DNA of 64,000 nt from positions 345,331 through 409,330 of the forward strand of contig CAWCOA010000024.1 of NCBI GenBank assembly GCA_963797085.1. Reading direction: 5' to 3'. Every line of letters starts with the position of its first letter. Position 1 is the stretch's first letter. Source of the stretch: JASJBU01 sp963797085. GTDB taxonomy: Bacteria; Pseudomonadota; Gammaproteobacteria; Chromatiales; Chromatiaceae. Shown here piece by piece: positions 9,009-16,927 of this stretch. The notes beneath the pieces are model-generated. The model searched no databases. It was not told the DNA's origin and was given only the letters and a program-made list of their open reading frames with translations. Both the position numbers and the translations under genes were made by a program.

Positions 9009-10286
9009 ATGCAGAGAGCCTGGCAACAGCGCAGTGTCCTGGCCTGGGCCTTCTATGACTGGGCAAATTCGGCCTTTGCCACGACGGTGATGGCCGGATT
9101 CTTCCCGGTGTTTTTCAAACAGTTCTGGAGTACCGGCGTAGCGGCCACGGAAAGCACCTGGCGCCTCGGTCTGGCCAATTCCATCGCCAGTATGGTGATC
9201 GTTTGTCTGGCCCCGGTGTTGGGGGCGATTGCGGATCAGGCCGGCAAAAAGAAAGGCTTTCTGTTGTTTTTCGCCGCCATGGGCATAGTCATGACCGGCG
9301 CCCTCTACCTGGTGGCCATGGGCAGCTGGATGGCAGCGCTGGTGCTGTATGGATTGGCCCTGATTGGATTCTCCGGCAGTAACATCTTCTATGACGCCTT
9401 GCTGATTGAGGTGGCCGATGCGCCAGGCTATGACCGGGTTTCCTCCCTGGGTTTTGCCCTGGGCTATCTGGGCGGCGGGTTGTTATTCGCCTTTGCCGTG
9501 CTGATGACGCTCTATCCGGCATGGTTTGGACTGCTGGATGCAGGGCAAGCGGTGCGACTTTCTTTCATCCTGGTTGCTGTCTGGTGGGCGCTGTTCTCGA
9601 TACCGATCTTTATCTTTGTCAATGAAGCGCCGGGCCGACGGTCTGGGGGCGATTGGATAAGCGGCGGTTTTAAACAGTTACGCATGACCTTGGGTAAACT
9701 CCGCCAGCTACGCATCACTTTTCTGTTTCTGCTCGCCTATTGGTGCTACATCGACGGTGTGGATACGATTGTGCGCATGGCGGTCGATTATGGCCTGTCG
9801 ATCGGTTTCGATGCCAACAACCTGATGGCCGCCCTGTTGATCACCCAGTTTATTGGGTTTCCCGCTGCGCTGCTTTTTGGTCGGATTGGTGCCAAGCATG
9901 GCCCCAAACAGGGCATCATGCTGGCGATTTTCGTCTATTTCATGATCCTGCTCTGGGCCTATCGGATGGATTCGGTCTGGGAATTCTATCTGTTGGCGGT
10001 GGCCATTGGCCTGGTGCAGGGCGGCATTCAGGCCCTGTCCCGCTCGCTCTATGCCCGACTTATTCCGCGTGATCAGGCGGGTGAGTTCTTCGGTTTCTAC
10101 AATATGCTGGGGAAATTCGCGGTGGTGCTCGGTCCTTTGCTGATGGGCTGGGTTGGGGTCCTCAGCGGTGATTCACGCATAGCGATACTCTCTGTGAGTC
10201 TGCTGTTTGTGATCGGTGCGCTGCTCCTGGCCAGAGTAGACGTTGAGGCAGGGCAGCGGGCGGCAAGAGCCCTGGAAAGAGATTGA
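9009..10286 (+). CDS. MFS transporter, UMF1/Atg22-like
   Basis: A 425-residue polytopic protein with about 12 membrane segments. The N-terminus (VLAWAFYDWANSAFAT) is the signature opening of the UMF1/Atg22-like branch of the major facilitator superfamily, and the second half contains the typical GGIQALSRSLYARLIP and EFFGFYNMLGKFA blocks. In yeast the relative Atg22 exports amino acids from the vacuole; bacterial substrates are mostly undefined. It stands alone, about 100 bases after the response regulator, and converges with the small gene at 10296-10583. Confidence 0.85.
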   Translation: MQRAWQQRSVLAWAFYDWANSAFATTVMAGFFPVFFKQFWSTGVAATESTWRLGLANSIASMVIVCLAPVLGAIADQAGKKKGFLLFFAAMGIVMTGALYLVAMGSWMAALVLYGLALIGFSGSNIFYDALLIEVADAPGYDRVSSLGFALGYLGGGLLFAFAVLMTLYPAWFGLLDAGQAVRLSFILVAVWWALFSIPIFIFVNEAPGRRSGGDWISGGFKQLRMTLGKLRQLRITFLFLLAYWCYIDGVDTIVRMAVDYGLSIGFDANNLMAALLITQFIGFPAALLFGRIGAKHGPKQGIMLAIFVYFMILLWAYRMDSVWEFYLLAVAIGLVQGGIQALSRSLYARLIPRDQAGEFFGFYNMLGKFAVVLGPLLMGWVGVLSGDSRIAILSVSLLFVIGALLLARVDVEAGQRAARALERD

Positions 10287-10295
10287 ATGGCCGTT

Positions 10296-10583
10296 TCAGA
10301 TGCTTTCGCAGGTACAGTGATAGGGCAGATCTCTGGTGACTCGGAGAATGGCCTGGTGAATCGCTTCTTCATCCCGCTGAAATAACAAGGCATCCGCATG
10401 ACCTTCGCTGATGGTTTGTTTCACCAGGGCCGCTGTTGCATCCCGATAGGCTTGCGGACTTTTCGACTCGGTCACCCCATGGCATATGGGACACATCACG
10501 AACAGGCCGCTCTCCAGGGCAATCCGCGTGGCGGCTTTGTTCTGTTTCTGTCTTTTACTCAGCAGAAAATCTAAAAATCCCAT
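10296..10583 (-). CDS. hypothetical protein with paired Cys motifs
   Basis: A 95-residue protein I do not recognise. It opens with a hydrophobic and basic start (MGFLDFLLSKRQKQ), has a CPIC motif near residue 31-34 and ends CTCESI, so four Cys could form a metal or disulfide site. The middle is a charged helix (EGHADALLFQRDEEAI). Its stop lies 9 bases from the transporter stop, in convergent orientation. It is divergent from cmoA with an 86-base gap. Coding is supported by the clean frame, ATG at 10583 and a fit into the gap between two genes. Confidence 0.6.
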   Translation of the reverse strand: MGFLDFLLSKRQKQNKAATRIALESGLFVMCPICHGVTESKSPQAYRDATAALVKQTISEGHADALLFQRDEEAIHQAILRVTRDLPYHCTCESI

Positions 10584-10669
10584 GGGTATGTTTCCAGGTT
10601 AAGCTTCAGCGCTATTTTATTCATTGATGACATTCTGCGTAAAATAAGGATTTCCCCAGCCCCAACACC

Positions 10670-11407
10670 ATGGTCGTAAATTCAGAACAGGATAGACTCT
10701 ACGCCGAAACCCAGTCCGGTATCGCCGATTTTGTGTTCGACGAGCGGGTGGCGGTTGTCTTTCCCGATATGATCCAGCGTTCGGTGCCGGGTTACAACAC
10801 TATCATCAACATGATCGGCGCCCTGGCCGGACAGCGGGTCACTACCCATAGCCGCTGTTACGACCTGGGGTGTTCGCTGGCTGCGTCCGCCCTGGCCGTT
10901 CGTCAGGGCGTCGGCAAGCGGGACTGTCGGATCATTGCAGTGGATAATTCCCCCGCCATGCTGCAGCGGGCGCAGCGTTATATCGACCAGTCACCTGGCA
11001 GTGCGACGATCGATCTTGTCTGTGCGGATATTCAGGATGTGCGCGTCCTCGATGCCTCCATGGTCATACTCAACTTTACCCTGCAGTTCATACCGGTGGC
11101 GCAGCGACAGGCTTTGCTGCAGTCGATTCATGACGGCATGTTTGAGCAGGGTATCCTGGTGCTGTCGGAAAAAATCACCCTGCCAACCCGGGAAGGCGAA
11201 GCACTTTTTGTGGACATGCATCATGCCTTCAAAAAGGCCCAGGGCTACTCGGAACTGGAGATCAGTCAGAAACGGACGGCGCTGGACAATGTGCTGCTGC
11301 CTGAAACCTTGGATGCCCACAAACAACGTCTCCGGCAGGTGGGCTTCAATACGGTTGAGGTCTGGTTTCAATGCTTTAATTTTGTCTCTCTGCTGGCAAT
11401 AAAATGA
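10670..11407 (+). CDS. cmoA: carboxy-S-adenosyl-L-methionine synthase
   Basis: A 245-residue SAM-dependent fold enzyme converting SAM and prephenate to carboxy-SAM. Visible motifs are the N-terminal FVFDERVAVVFPDMIQRSVPGY block, the SAM-binding loop YDLGCSLAAS, IIAVDNSPAML and NFTLQFIP. Length and start (ATG 10670) match the family. It overlaps cmoB by four bases (ATGA), so translation is probably coupled. Together they build the 5-oxyacetic acid uridine at the tRNA wobble position 34. Confidence 0.95.
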   Translation: MVVNSEQDRLYAETQSGIADFVFDERVAVVFPDMIQRSVPGYNTIINMIGALAGQRVTTHSRCYDLGCSLAASALAVRQGVGKRDCRIIAVDNSPAMLQRAQRYIDQSPGSATIDLVCADIQDVRVLDASMVILNFTLQFIPVAQRQALLQSIHDGMFEQGILVLSEKITLPTREGEALFVDMHHAFKKAQGYSELEISQKRTALDNVLLPETLDAHKQRLRQVGFNTVEVWFQCFNFVSLLAIK

Positions 11408-12378
11408 AGCAGTGCTGGAAATGGATCGTTCCATTGCTGGAGACCCCGCTGGGGCGCTGGCTGGAGCAACTGCCGGAACAGGTCGAGACAGTCTGGCGAA
11501 TGCGCTCCCATGGGGATTTTGCCAGATGGCAGGCGGCTATCAGCCAGCTCCCCAGGCTGCCAATCTCTCACCTCGAGCTGAATGCTTCCAGGGTCTCCAT
11601 CGGTAGGGAGGGTGACTGTGATGATGCCACGCGGAAAAGGATTGCAGAGTCCCTGATGGAACTGCACCCCTGGCGCAAGGGGCCTTATCGAATCTGCGGT
11701 CTTTCGATCGATACCGAATGGCGCTCTGACTGGAAATGGGATCGCATCCAACCGCATATCCAGCCACTGGCAGGCAGACTGGTGCTGGACGTCGGTTGCG
11801 GCAACGGTTACCACGGCTGGCGCATGGTTGGGGAGGGGGCGCGTCAGGTCATCGGTATCGATCCCACCCAGCTTTTCGTGATGCAGTTTCAAGCCATCCG
11901 CCATTTCCTGGGCGAACAGCATCCGCTGCAGGTCCTGCCCTTGGGCATTGAAGATTTGCCGGATAATCTACAGGGCTTTGATACAGTCTTCTCCATGGGT
12001 GTCTTCTATCATCGTCGCTCCCCTTTCGCGCATCTTTCTGAAATCAAGGGCGCCTTGCGCAAAGGTGGAGAACTGGTGCTGGAAACCCTGGTGATCGAAG
12101 GTGGCGAAGGTGAGGTGCTGGTGCCTGAGGGGCGTTACGCAAAGATGCGCAATGTCTGGTTCATTCCGTCCACGGGAACCCTGCAAAGCTGGTTACGCCG
12201 TGCAGGCTATCATGACATCCGTCTGATCGACAGTGCGCTGACCACAATCGAGGAGCAACACCCGACTGATTGGATGCGTTTCGAATCTCTGCCAGACTAT
12301 CTTGATCCAGCGGATCAGACCCGCACTGTAGAGGGTTATCCTGCGCCGAGACGGGCCATTTTTCTGGCCCGGGCCTGA
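11404..12378 (+). CDS. cmoB: tRNA U34 carboxymethyltransferase
   Basis: A 324-residue enzyme that transfers the carboxymethyl group from carboxy-SAM to 5-hydroxyuridine 34 of tRNA. Motifs are WRKGPYRICGLSIDTEWRSDWKW upstream of the SAM loop LVLDVGCGNGYHGWRM, then IGIDPTQLF, FDTVFSMGVFYHRRSP and the C-terminal RFESLPDYLDP. The start ATG at 11404 lies within the cmoA stop region (ATGA overlap). Length is as in E. coli. Confidence 0.95.
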   Translation: MKQCWKWIVPLLETPLGRWLEQLPEQVETVWRMRSHGDFARWQAAISQLPRLPISHLELNASRVSIGREGDCDDATRKRIAESLMELHPWRKGPYRICGLSIDTEWRSDWKWDRIQPHIQPLAGRLVLDVGCGNGYHGWRMVGEGARQVIGIDPTQLFVMQFQAIRHFLGEQHPLQVLPLGIEDLPDNLQGFDTVFSMGVFYHRRSPFAHLSEIKGALRKGGELVLETLVIEGGEGEVLVPEGRYAKMRNVWFIPSTGTLQSWLRRAGYHDIRLIDSALTTIEEQHPTDWMRFESLPDYLDPADQTRTVEGYPAPRRAIFLARA

Positions 12379-12397
12379 GCGCTGAGAAAAGTTTGCC

Positions 12398-13351
12398 ATG
12401 CCGATCATACCGAGTAAATTCCGTCCGGCCTGGTGGCTGCGTGGTCCTCATGCCCAGACCCTCTGGCCGAGTCTGGTTCGACGCCGTGTTCTACCGGATA
12501 TCAGCTGGGAGCGGGTGGAGCTGGAGGACGGTGATTTTATCGATCTGGCCTGGTCGGGTCCCGAGGATGGCCGGATCGTGCTGTTCATGCATGGACTGGA
12601 AGGTAACCTGCAGTCGCATTACGCAGGGGGTATGATGAGCCAGCTGAACGCAAAAGGCTTCCGTGTCTGCCTGATGCATTTCCGGGGTTGTAGTGGAGAA
12701 CCGAACCGTCTGCCGATCAGTTATCACAGTGGCAAGACCGATGACCCACAACGGATCCTCGAACATATCCAGACGACTCGAAGACAAGCGGTATATGCCG
12801 CTGTCGGTATCTCTCTGGGTGGGAATGTGTTGTTGAAATGGCTGGGTGAACAGGGAACGTCTATACCATTGAGCAAGGCTGTGGCGGTATCTGTGCCTTT
12901 TCAGCTGGATCAGGCTGCCTGCAGGCTGAGTCTCGGCTTGTCACGTTTCTATCAACATCATCTGTTGACCCGTCTGCGGGATAAATACCGGCTGAAGTTC
13001 CAGCGTATCCATTCGCCCTTAGATGTGAATGTCGACGGGTTGAAAACATTTCACCAGTTCGATAACGAGATTACCGCAGCATTGCATGGCTTCGATGACG
13101 TGGATGATTATTACCGGCGTTGCAGCAGTCGGCAATATATCCCAAGGATCAAGAAGCCAACCCTGATTTTACATGCCAGGTATGACCCTTTTATGTTTCC
13201 CGAAAGCGCACCCGCAGAGGCTGAGCTGCCGGACTGCGTCTGGCTGGAAATGCCTGAGTCCGGTGGTCATGTGGGATTTGTCGCTGGGTCGGTTCCCGGC
13301 TGGGCTCATTATTGGGCGGAACAACGTGTAGCAGCCTGGTTGGCAGGATAA
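12398..13351 (+). CDS. alpha/beta hydrolase, YheT family
   Basis: A 317-residue cytosolic hydrolase of the YheT/embryogenesis-associated EMB8 type. The N-terminus has the family motif RGPHAQTLWPSL. The nucleophile elbow is GISLGGN (Ser139), the acid is probably in HARYDPF, and the catalytic His in GGHVGF near residue 292. A conserved HFRGCSGEPNR block follows strand 4. Substrates of the family are poorly defined (short-chain esters in vitro). It follows cmoB by 19 bases and is probably in the same transcript. Confidence 0.88.
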   Translation: MPIIPSKFRPAWWLRGPHAQTLWPSLVRRRVLPDISWERVELEDGDFIDLAWSGPEDGRIVLFMHGLEGNLQSHYAGGMMSQLNAKGFRVCLMHFRGCSGEPNRLPISYHSGKTDDPQRILEHIQTTRRQAVYAAVGISLGGNVLLKWLGEQGTSIPLSKAVAVSVPFQLDQAACRLSLGLSRFYQHHLLTRLRDKYRLKFQRIHSPLDVNVDGLKTFHQFDNEITAALHGFDDVDDYYRRCSSRQYIPRIKKPTLILHARYDPFMFPESAPAEAELPDCVWLEMPESGGHVGFVAGSVPGWAHYWAEQRVAAWLAG

Positions 13352-13981
13352 TGGCCTGTCTGCCTGAGACATGGATCATTGATAGATGTATAGCGCGGTA
13401 GGGCAGAATAGCCACTGGGCATTGCGTCCTACCGCGCTGGAAAACTGATGTTCCTTTGCTCTCGTCACGCTATGACCCTAATCACACAACACTAGTTTCT
13501 CCAACCTTCGAGGAAATTTCGGGCAGAAATCCTTAACAAGGAAAGCTGCATCTTTAAATGGTGGTGCCAAGATATGCCGTGTTGCCCCATTCAGATCAAC
13601 GTACACAACACTCGGGGAGTAAAGCATACCCTGGGCCGGGTCCAGTGGTATGATCGGGATAAACTTGCTTTTCGTTGTATAGAAAAGTTGTCAATACGGT
13701 TAATCAATATAAAACCACTCAATGGAAACCAGCAAATGCCGATAATACTCAGAACTGCAAAGAAACTGAGTGTTCATAATTAAGAAATTAGATGATATAG
13801 TAGTCTTATCGCCTTATTATTAATAATAATTATTTAGAGAAAATATTCTCCAGATCCTGTAATCTTGATTGGTGTTTTTGATTTTTCATAATCTGATTAA
13901 TCACAGATCTGGGCATAGTAAATACATTGAAAATCAATAAATTCTATTTGTAAGGTTGCTAGATTTACAGGAAGTCCGGTT
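13352..13981. other. 630-base non-coding gap
   Basis: No credible gene is visible: the one modest open frame (13574-13783) lacks a ribosome site and family features. The first part holds a large inverted repeat (13392-13438). From about 13680 the DNA becomes markedly A+T-rich, consistent with a promoter region for the serine-hydrolase gene, whose ATG at 13982 follows CAGGAAG. Confidence 0.4.
13392..13438. repeat. 11-bp perfect inverted repeat after the hydrolase gene
   Basis: AGCGCGGTAGG (13392-13402) pairs perfectly with CCTACCGCGCT (13428-13438) around a 25-base loop. It lies 40 bases after the YheT-type hydrolase stop. There is no T-run after it, so it may be an mRNA-end stabiliser or a protein-binding site rather than an intrinsic terminator. 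Confidence 0.5.
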
Positions 13982-15229
13982 ATGATTCAGAGCCTAAACA
14001 AGATACTACTTTCATTGTGGATAGGCAGTTTTTTACTGACATCTGCTGTTTTCGGTGCTGAAAAATTCGATGTCTCATACCTTTGGCATTCCGATGCCGG
14101 CGCTGTGCTGGACTATCGCAAGCGCGTCGTAAAAGTTTTAGGACCAGCAGTGCAGAATGATCTCAAGGTCGTGGTCAATAACAGACTGTACGGTCTCATA
14201 TACAATCGCCAGGGCGACCGTGACGGGGCAGTCAAGGCAGCCCGGTCTCATAGCCGAATCCTGCAGAAAAAAGGTATGGAAAAGGCGGCTCCGGTCATTT
14301 CCCAACAATGGGATGTCATTTCTCTCACGTCAGAGCCTAAGGCAAAGACTGTAATCAAAACCAGTCATGAGAATCCAGGCTCAGCAAAAACTACCATTTC
14401 AGAAATCACTAAAACTGGCTCTCAGCAGACCCAAAAATTACGCAAGCTCGAGCTGGCAGTGGAAGATTACATCAAACACTTACGTAAAAAGGGCAAGCTC
14501 GCCAATGACGAAAGTACCGGATGGTCGGTGTACGATTTCACCACTGGCGAAAAGCTGGTCACCATCAACGAGGATGTGCAGTTCCAGGCCGCCAGCCTGG
14601 TGAAGCCATTCGTAGCATTGGCATTTTTTCATCGAGTCAAACTGGGTGAGTTGGTTTACGGCCCGAAAAGTCGACGTCATATGGAAAGAATGATTCATCG
14701 TTCGAACAATCCATCGACGAACTGGATCATGCGCCAGGTTGGCGGACCCGCTGCAGTGGAACGTGTCCTGAAACGGCATTATCCCAGTATCTTCAAGGAC
14801 ACTCGTGTCGTTGAATATATCCCAGCCGGTGGACGCACCTACCGGAACAAAGCCTCAGCCCATGACTACAGCCGCTTCTTGCATGCTTTATGGAAAGGCG
14901 AAATTCCACACGCAAAAGAGATAAAACGCTTAATGGCTCTGCCGGGCGCAGATCGAATACTGACAGATGTGGAGGCAATTCCACAAGGGACCGAGGTCTT
15001 CAACAAGACCGGAAGTACCAGTCGACTCTGTGGTGACATGGGAATCCTGATTGTCGAAAGCCAGGATGGCAAACGCTACCCTTATACCTTGATTGGCATC
15101 ATCGAAAAAAGAGTAGCGGCTAAAAACTATACTACCTGGATTCGATCCAGAAGTGATGTGATTCGCAATGTTTCAAACATCGTCTATAAAGGGATTGCCC
15201 AACAACACGACCTTGAGGAAGTGCTTTAA
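13982..15229 (+). CDS. secreted serine hydrolase, class A beta-lactamase fold
   Basis: A 415-residue exported protein with a signal peptide (about residues 1-25, ending SAVFGA). A ~130-residue linker region of unknown role precedes the penicillin-recognising domain. The catalytic triad motifs are clear: S205-L-V-K208 (SxxK), S241-N-N243 (SxN) and K342-T-G-S345 (KTG). This is the class A beta-lactamase/low-molecular-weight PBP-like family (PF13354 type). The Glu166 omega-loop of true beta-lactamases is not obvious, so a peptidoglycan-related or esterase role is as likely as antibiotic hydrolysis. The gene is monocistronic. Confidence 0.82.
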   Translation: MIQSLNKILLSLWIGSFLLTSAVFGAEKFDVSYLWHSDAGAVLDYRKRVVKVLGPAVQNDLKVVVNNRLYGLIYNRQGDRDGAVKAARSHSRILQKKGMEKAAPVISQQWDVISLTSEPKAKTVIKTSHENPGSAKTTISEITKTGSQQTQKLRKLELAVEDYIKHLRKKGKLANDESTGWSVYDFTTGEKLVTINEDVQFQAASLVKPFVALAFFHRVKLGELVYGPKSRRHMERMIHRSNNPSTNWIMRQVGGPAAVERVLKRHYPSIFKDTRVVEYIPAGGRTYRNKASAHDYSRFLHALWKGEIPHAKEIKRLMALPGADRILTDVEAIPQGTEVFNKTGSTSRLCGDMGILIVESQDGKRYPYTLIGIIEKRVAAKNYTTWIRSRSDVIRNVSNIVYKGIAQQHDLEEVL

Positions 15230-15480
15230 CACTACTCATAAGCTCATAGTTGGAACCTATGGATGTCTACTTCAGGCGTCCTGCTTTCACCTGATACTAG
15301 TGCACCACCACACTGTTCCCCTAATGACAGCTTCCTCGGCTTGATGATTGTCTTGAAATATCTGAGGACAATGGCCGCTTTGTCGGCACAGCTGCCTATA
15401 AACCGAGTAACCGCGACTGACCGGGTTGAGTTGTGAGTTCAAATGATCCTTACAACTTCAGGCTATAAGAGAATCTATCT

Positions 15481-15635
15481 AGTTAGAGTCCTGAAACACC
15501 CCTCCCTGGGGTGTTTCAGGAACGGGATCGAAAAATGCGATTTTCCGATTCCTTCATTTTCAAAGGCTTATTGCCTTTGAAAATGCTGGCATGTCCCTAT
15601 GCCAGATTAGTTTCCGTCCTTTCTGACCGGAAACT
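15481..15635 (+). repeat. five-hairpin dispersed element, copy 1
   Basis: A 155-base element of five successive stem-loops. H1 is a 13-bp stem CCTGAAACACCCC/GGGGTGTTTCAGG (15490-15520). H2 is GGATCGAAAAAT with ATTTTCCGATTCC. H3 is a 13-bp perfect stem CATTTTCAAAGGC/GCCTTTGAAAATG (15555-15585). H4 is CTGGCAT/ATGCCAG (15586-15605). H5 is AGTTTCCGTC with GACCGGAAACT (15609-15635). The ends read AGTTAGAG and GGAAACT. It recurs at 30483-30637 (same strand, same length) and 49790-49934 (inverted). It lies in the gap between two convergent genes. Confidence 0.9.
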
Positions 15636-15689
15636 ATCTACTCGTAACTGATTGCGCTCAGGCAGGTATCAAACTACCTGGCGGCAATT

Positions 15690-16265
15690 TTATTGATTAA
15701 GCGGTACCGTTTTTCGGGAACCGGCGCTGAGATCGATCTCACCGCTTTCCCGAAAAGGCAGATTGAAATAGCTGTCAGCAGTGCTGAGGTTGCCGCTGAT
15801 TTCATATGCGAAGGGTTTGCCCCCCATTTCCTGCATCGACTGGATCTGGCGTATGACACCGAAAAGGGTGCTGCTGACCTTGACCTCGAGCAGGGACTCG
15901 TCATAGGCGGCAACAGTCGTTTGCTGGTTGCTGACTCCGGAAGCAAAGGCCTTTCCGTTCAAACTCAGGTCAAAGCTCACACCATCGATAGACAATGGGC
16001 TGCGGGAGCGGTTCTGAATCCGTAGCTTGATCAGATATCTTTGCTCCATGAGTGTGGATTCCAGGGGAGCCATGCTGGTCATCGCGACCTTTACCTGTTG
16101 CTCTCGCTCACCCAACGTAGCACAAGCTGAAAGGCCACCTAGAAATAGCACGAGAAGCAGGACCCGCAGCCAGTTGAGCCCACTCAAAGGAGAAAATGAT
16201 TGAGTAACAATCTGGCTGGGGACGCGATCAGTAGTTGTTTGCATTGGATTTGATGGAGATCTCAT
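15690..16265 (-). CDS. LEA type 2-like lipoprotein
   Basis: A 191-residue protein. A polar N-terminal stretch is followed by a hydrophobic segment and the lipobox-like LGGLSAC (about residues 43-49), so it is probably a lipoprotein exported from an internal signal anchor; a downstream Met (MQTTTD, residue 8) is an alternative start. The rest resembles the WHy/LEA14-type beta-sandwich: LESTLMEQRYLIKLRIQNRS, then LSIDGVSFDLSLNGKAFASGVSN. Function of bacterial members is unknown, often linked to envelope stress. The ATG at 16265 overlaps the upstream gene's stop (ATGA), supporting this start and translational coupling. Confidence 0.75.
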   Translation of the reverse strand: MRSPSNPMQTTTDRVPSQIVTQSFSPLSGLNWLRVLLLVLFLGGLSACATLGEREQQVKVAMTSMAPLESTLMEQRYLIKLRIQNRSRSPLSIDGVSFDLSLNGKAFASGVSNQQTTVAAYDESLLEVKVSSTLFGVIRQIQSMQEMGGKPFAYEISGNLSTADSYFNLPFRESGEIDLSAGSRKTVPLNQ

Positions 16266-16492
16266 TGCTGACTCCTTGGCTTATTGGTTTCGTCCTGCAG
16301 CAGCGCTTTGGGTTTGCGCAGGCTGGCGAACAAGAGTGTCAGTAGTCCCAGGAGTATTTCATCCACGAATGGGAGCATGTCGGGAACCACAAGATCAATC
16401 ACGAAGAGCGCCCCGGTCAGCAGGAACAGCTGACGAAATCTCAGCTTGCCGGCAAATTTCAAAATTGATGCTGTGAGGAACGGCGCGGGCAT
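16262..16492 (-). CDS. small membrane protein (DUF6116-like)
   Basis: A 76-residue protein with two hydrophobic segments (about residues 20-37 and 46-60) after a basic opening FAGKLRFRQLFLLTG and a charged tail. It resembles the DUF6116 small membrane family by my recollection of its N-terminal pattern. It overlaps the LEA-like lipoprotein gene by four bases, so the two form an operon on the minus strand. Function unknown. Confidence 0.62.
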   Translation of the reverse strand: MPAPFLTASILKFAGKLRFRQLFLLTGALFVIDLVVPDMLPFVDEILLGLLTLLFASLRKPKALLQDETNKPRSQQ

Positions 16493-16525
16493 GTCTGATC
16501 CAAGCTGGTAAGAGGAACGTTTGGG

Positions 16526-16925
16526 TTACTCCACAATCTCAATGGTGAAACTGGGTGCGTCCTGCATATGCCGCTTCACCGCGCAAAGCCCCATGGCTCG
16601 GATGATTCCATCGCGATATTTTTCCGGGAAATCATCCGGCAGTGCGAGCTGTAGTTTCAAATTGCTGAAAGAGTTTCTTTTTTTCATCTCTCTCGCATGC
16701 CATGCTCAGCCCTATACCTTCGGTGGAAAGATTCCTCGACTGGCAGAAATTCCAGGCAAAGATGCCGGCACAGGTGGCAATGGAGGCGAGGAACAGGTCG
16801 AAGGGTTCTGGGGCGGATGCATTACCCCCATATTTTTCCGACTGATCTGTGTGGATAGTGAAATTTCCAACCTTGGCATCGATGCGTTTGCCACCGGGAA
16901 AGTCGACCTCAACGGTTTTCATCAT
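16526..16925 (-). CDS. OsmC-like protein (one frameshift)
   Basis: Restoring one base gives a 132-residue OsmC/Ohr-superfamily protein: N-terminal VEVDFPGGKRIDAKVGNFTIHTDQ, the conserved PEPFDLFLASIATCAG with its first reactive Cys, and LPDDFPEKYRDGIIRAMGLCAVKRHM with the second Cys. These proteins reduce organic peroxides using a Cys pair re-reduced through dihydrolipoamide in several species. The break is an extra A in an A7 run (T7 at 16678-16684 on the + strand). A homopolymer indel is a typical sequencing error, so the gene may be intact. The gene sits 3 bases after a lipoamide-dehydrogenase-like gene, which fits a functional link. Confidence 0.8.
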
Positions 16926-16927
16926 AT

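Noticed and set aside
13574..13783. 69-codon frame in the gap before the serine hydrolase
   Set aside because: No ribosome site, no similarity, and composition like non-coding DNA.
13982..15229. Acquired antibiotic beta-lactamase
   Set aside because: SxxK, SxN and KTG motifs are present, but the protein has a long extra N-terminal region and no clear omega-loop Glu. A chromosomal housekeeping hydrolase is more likely.
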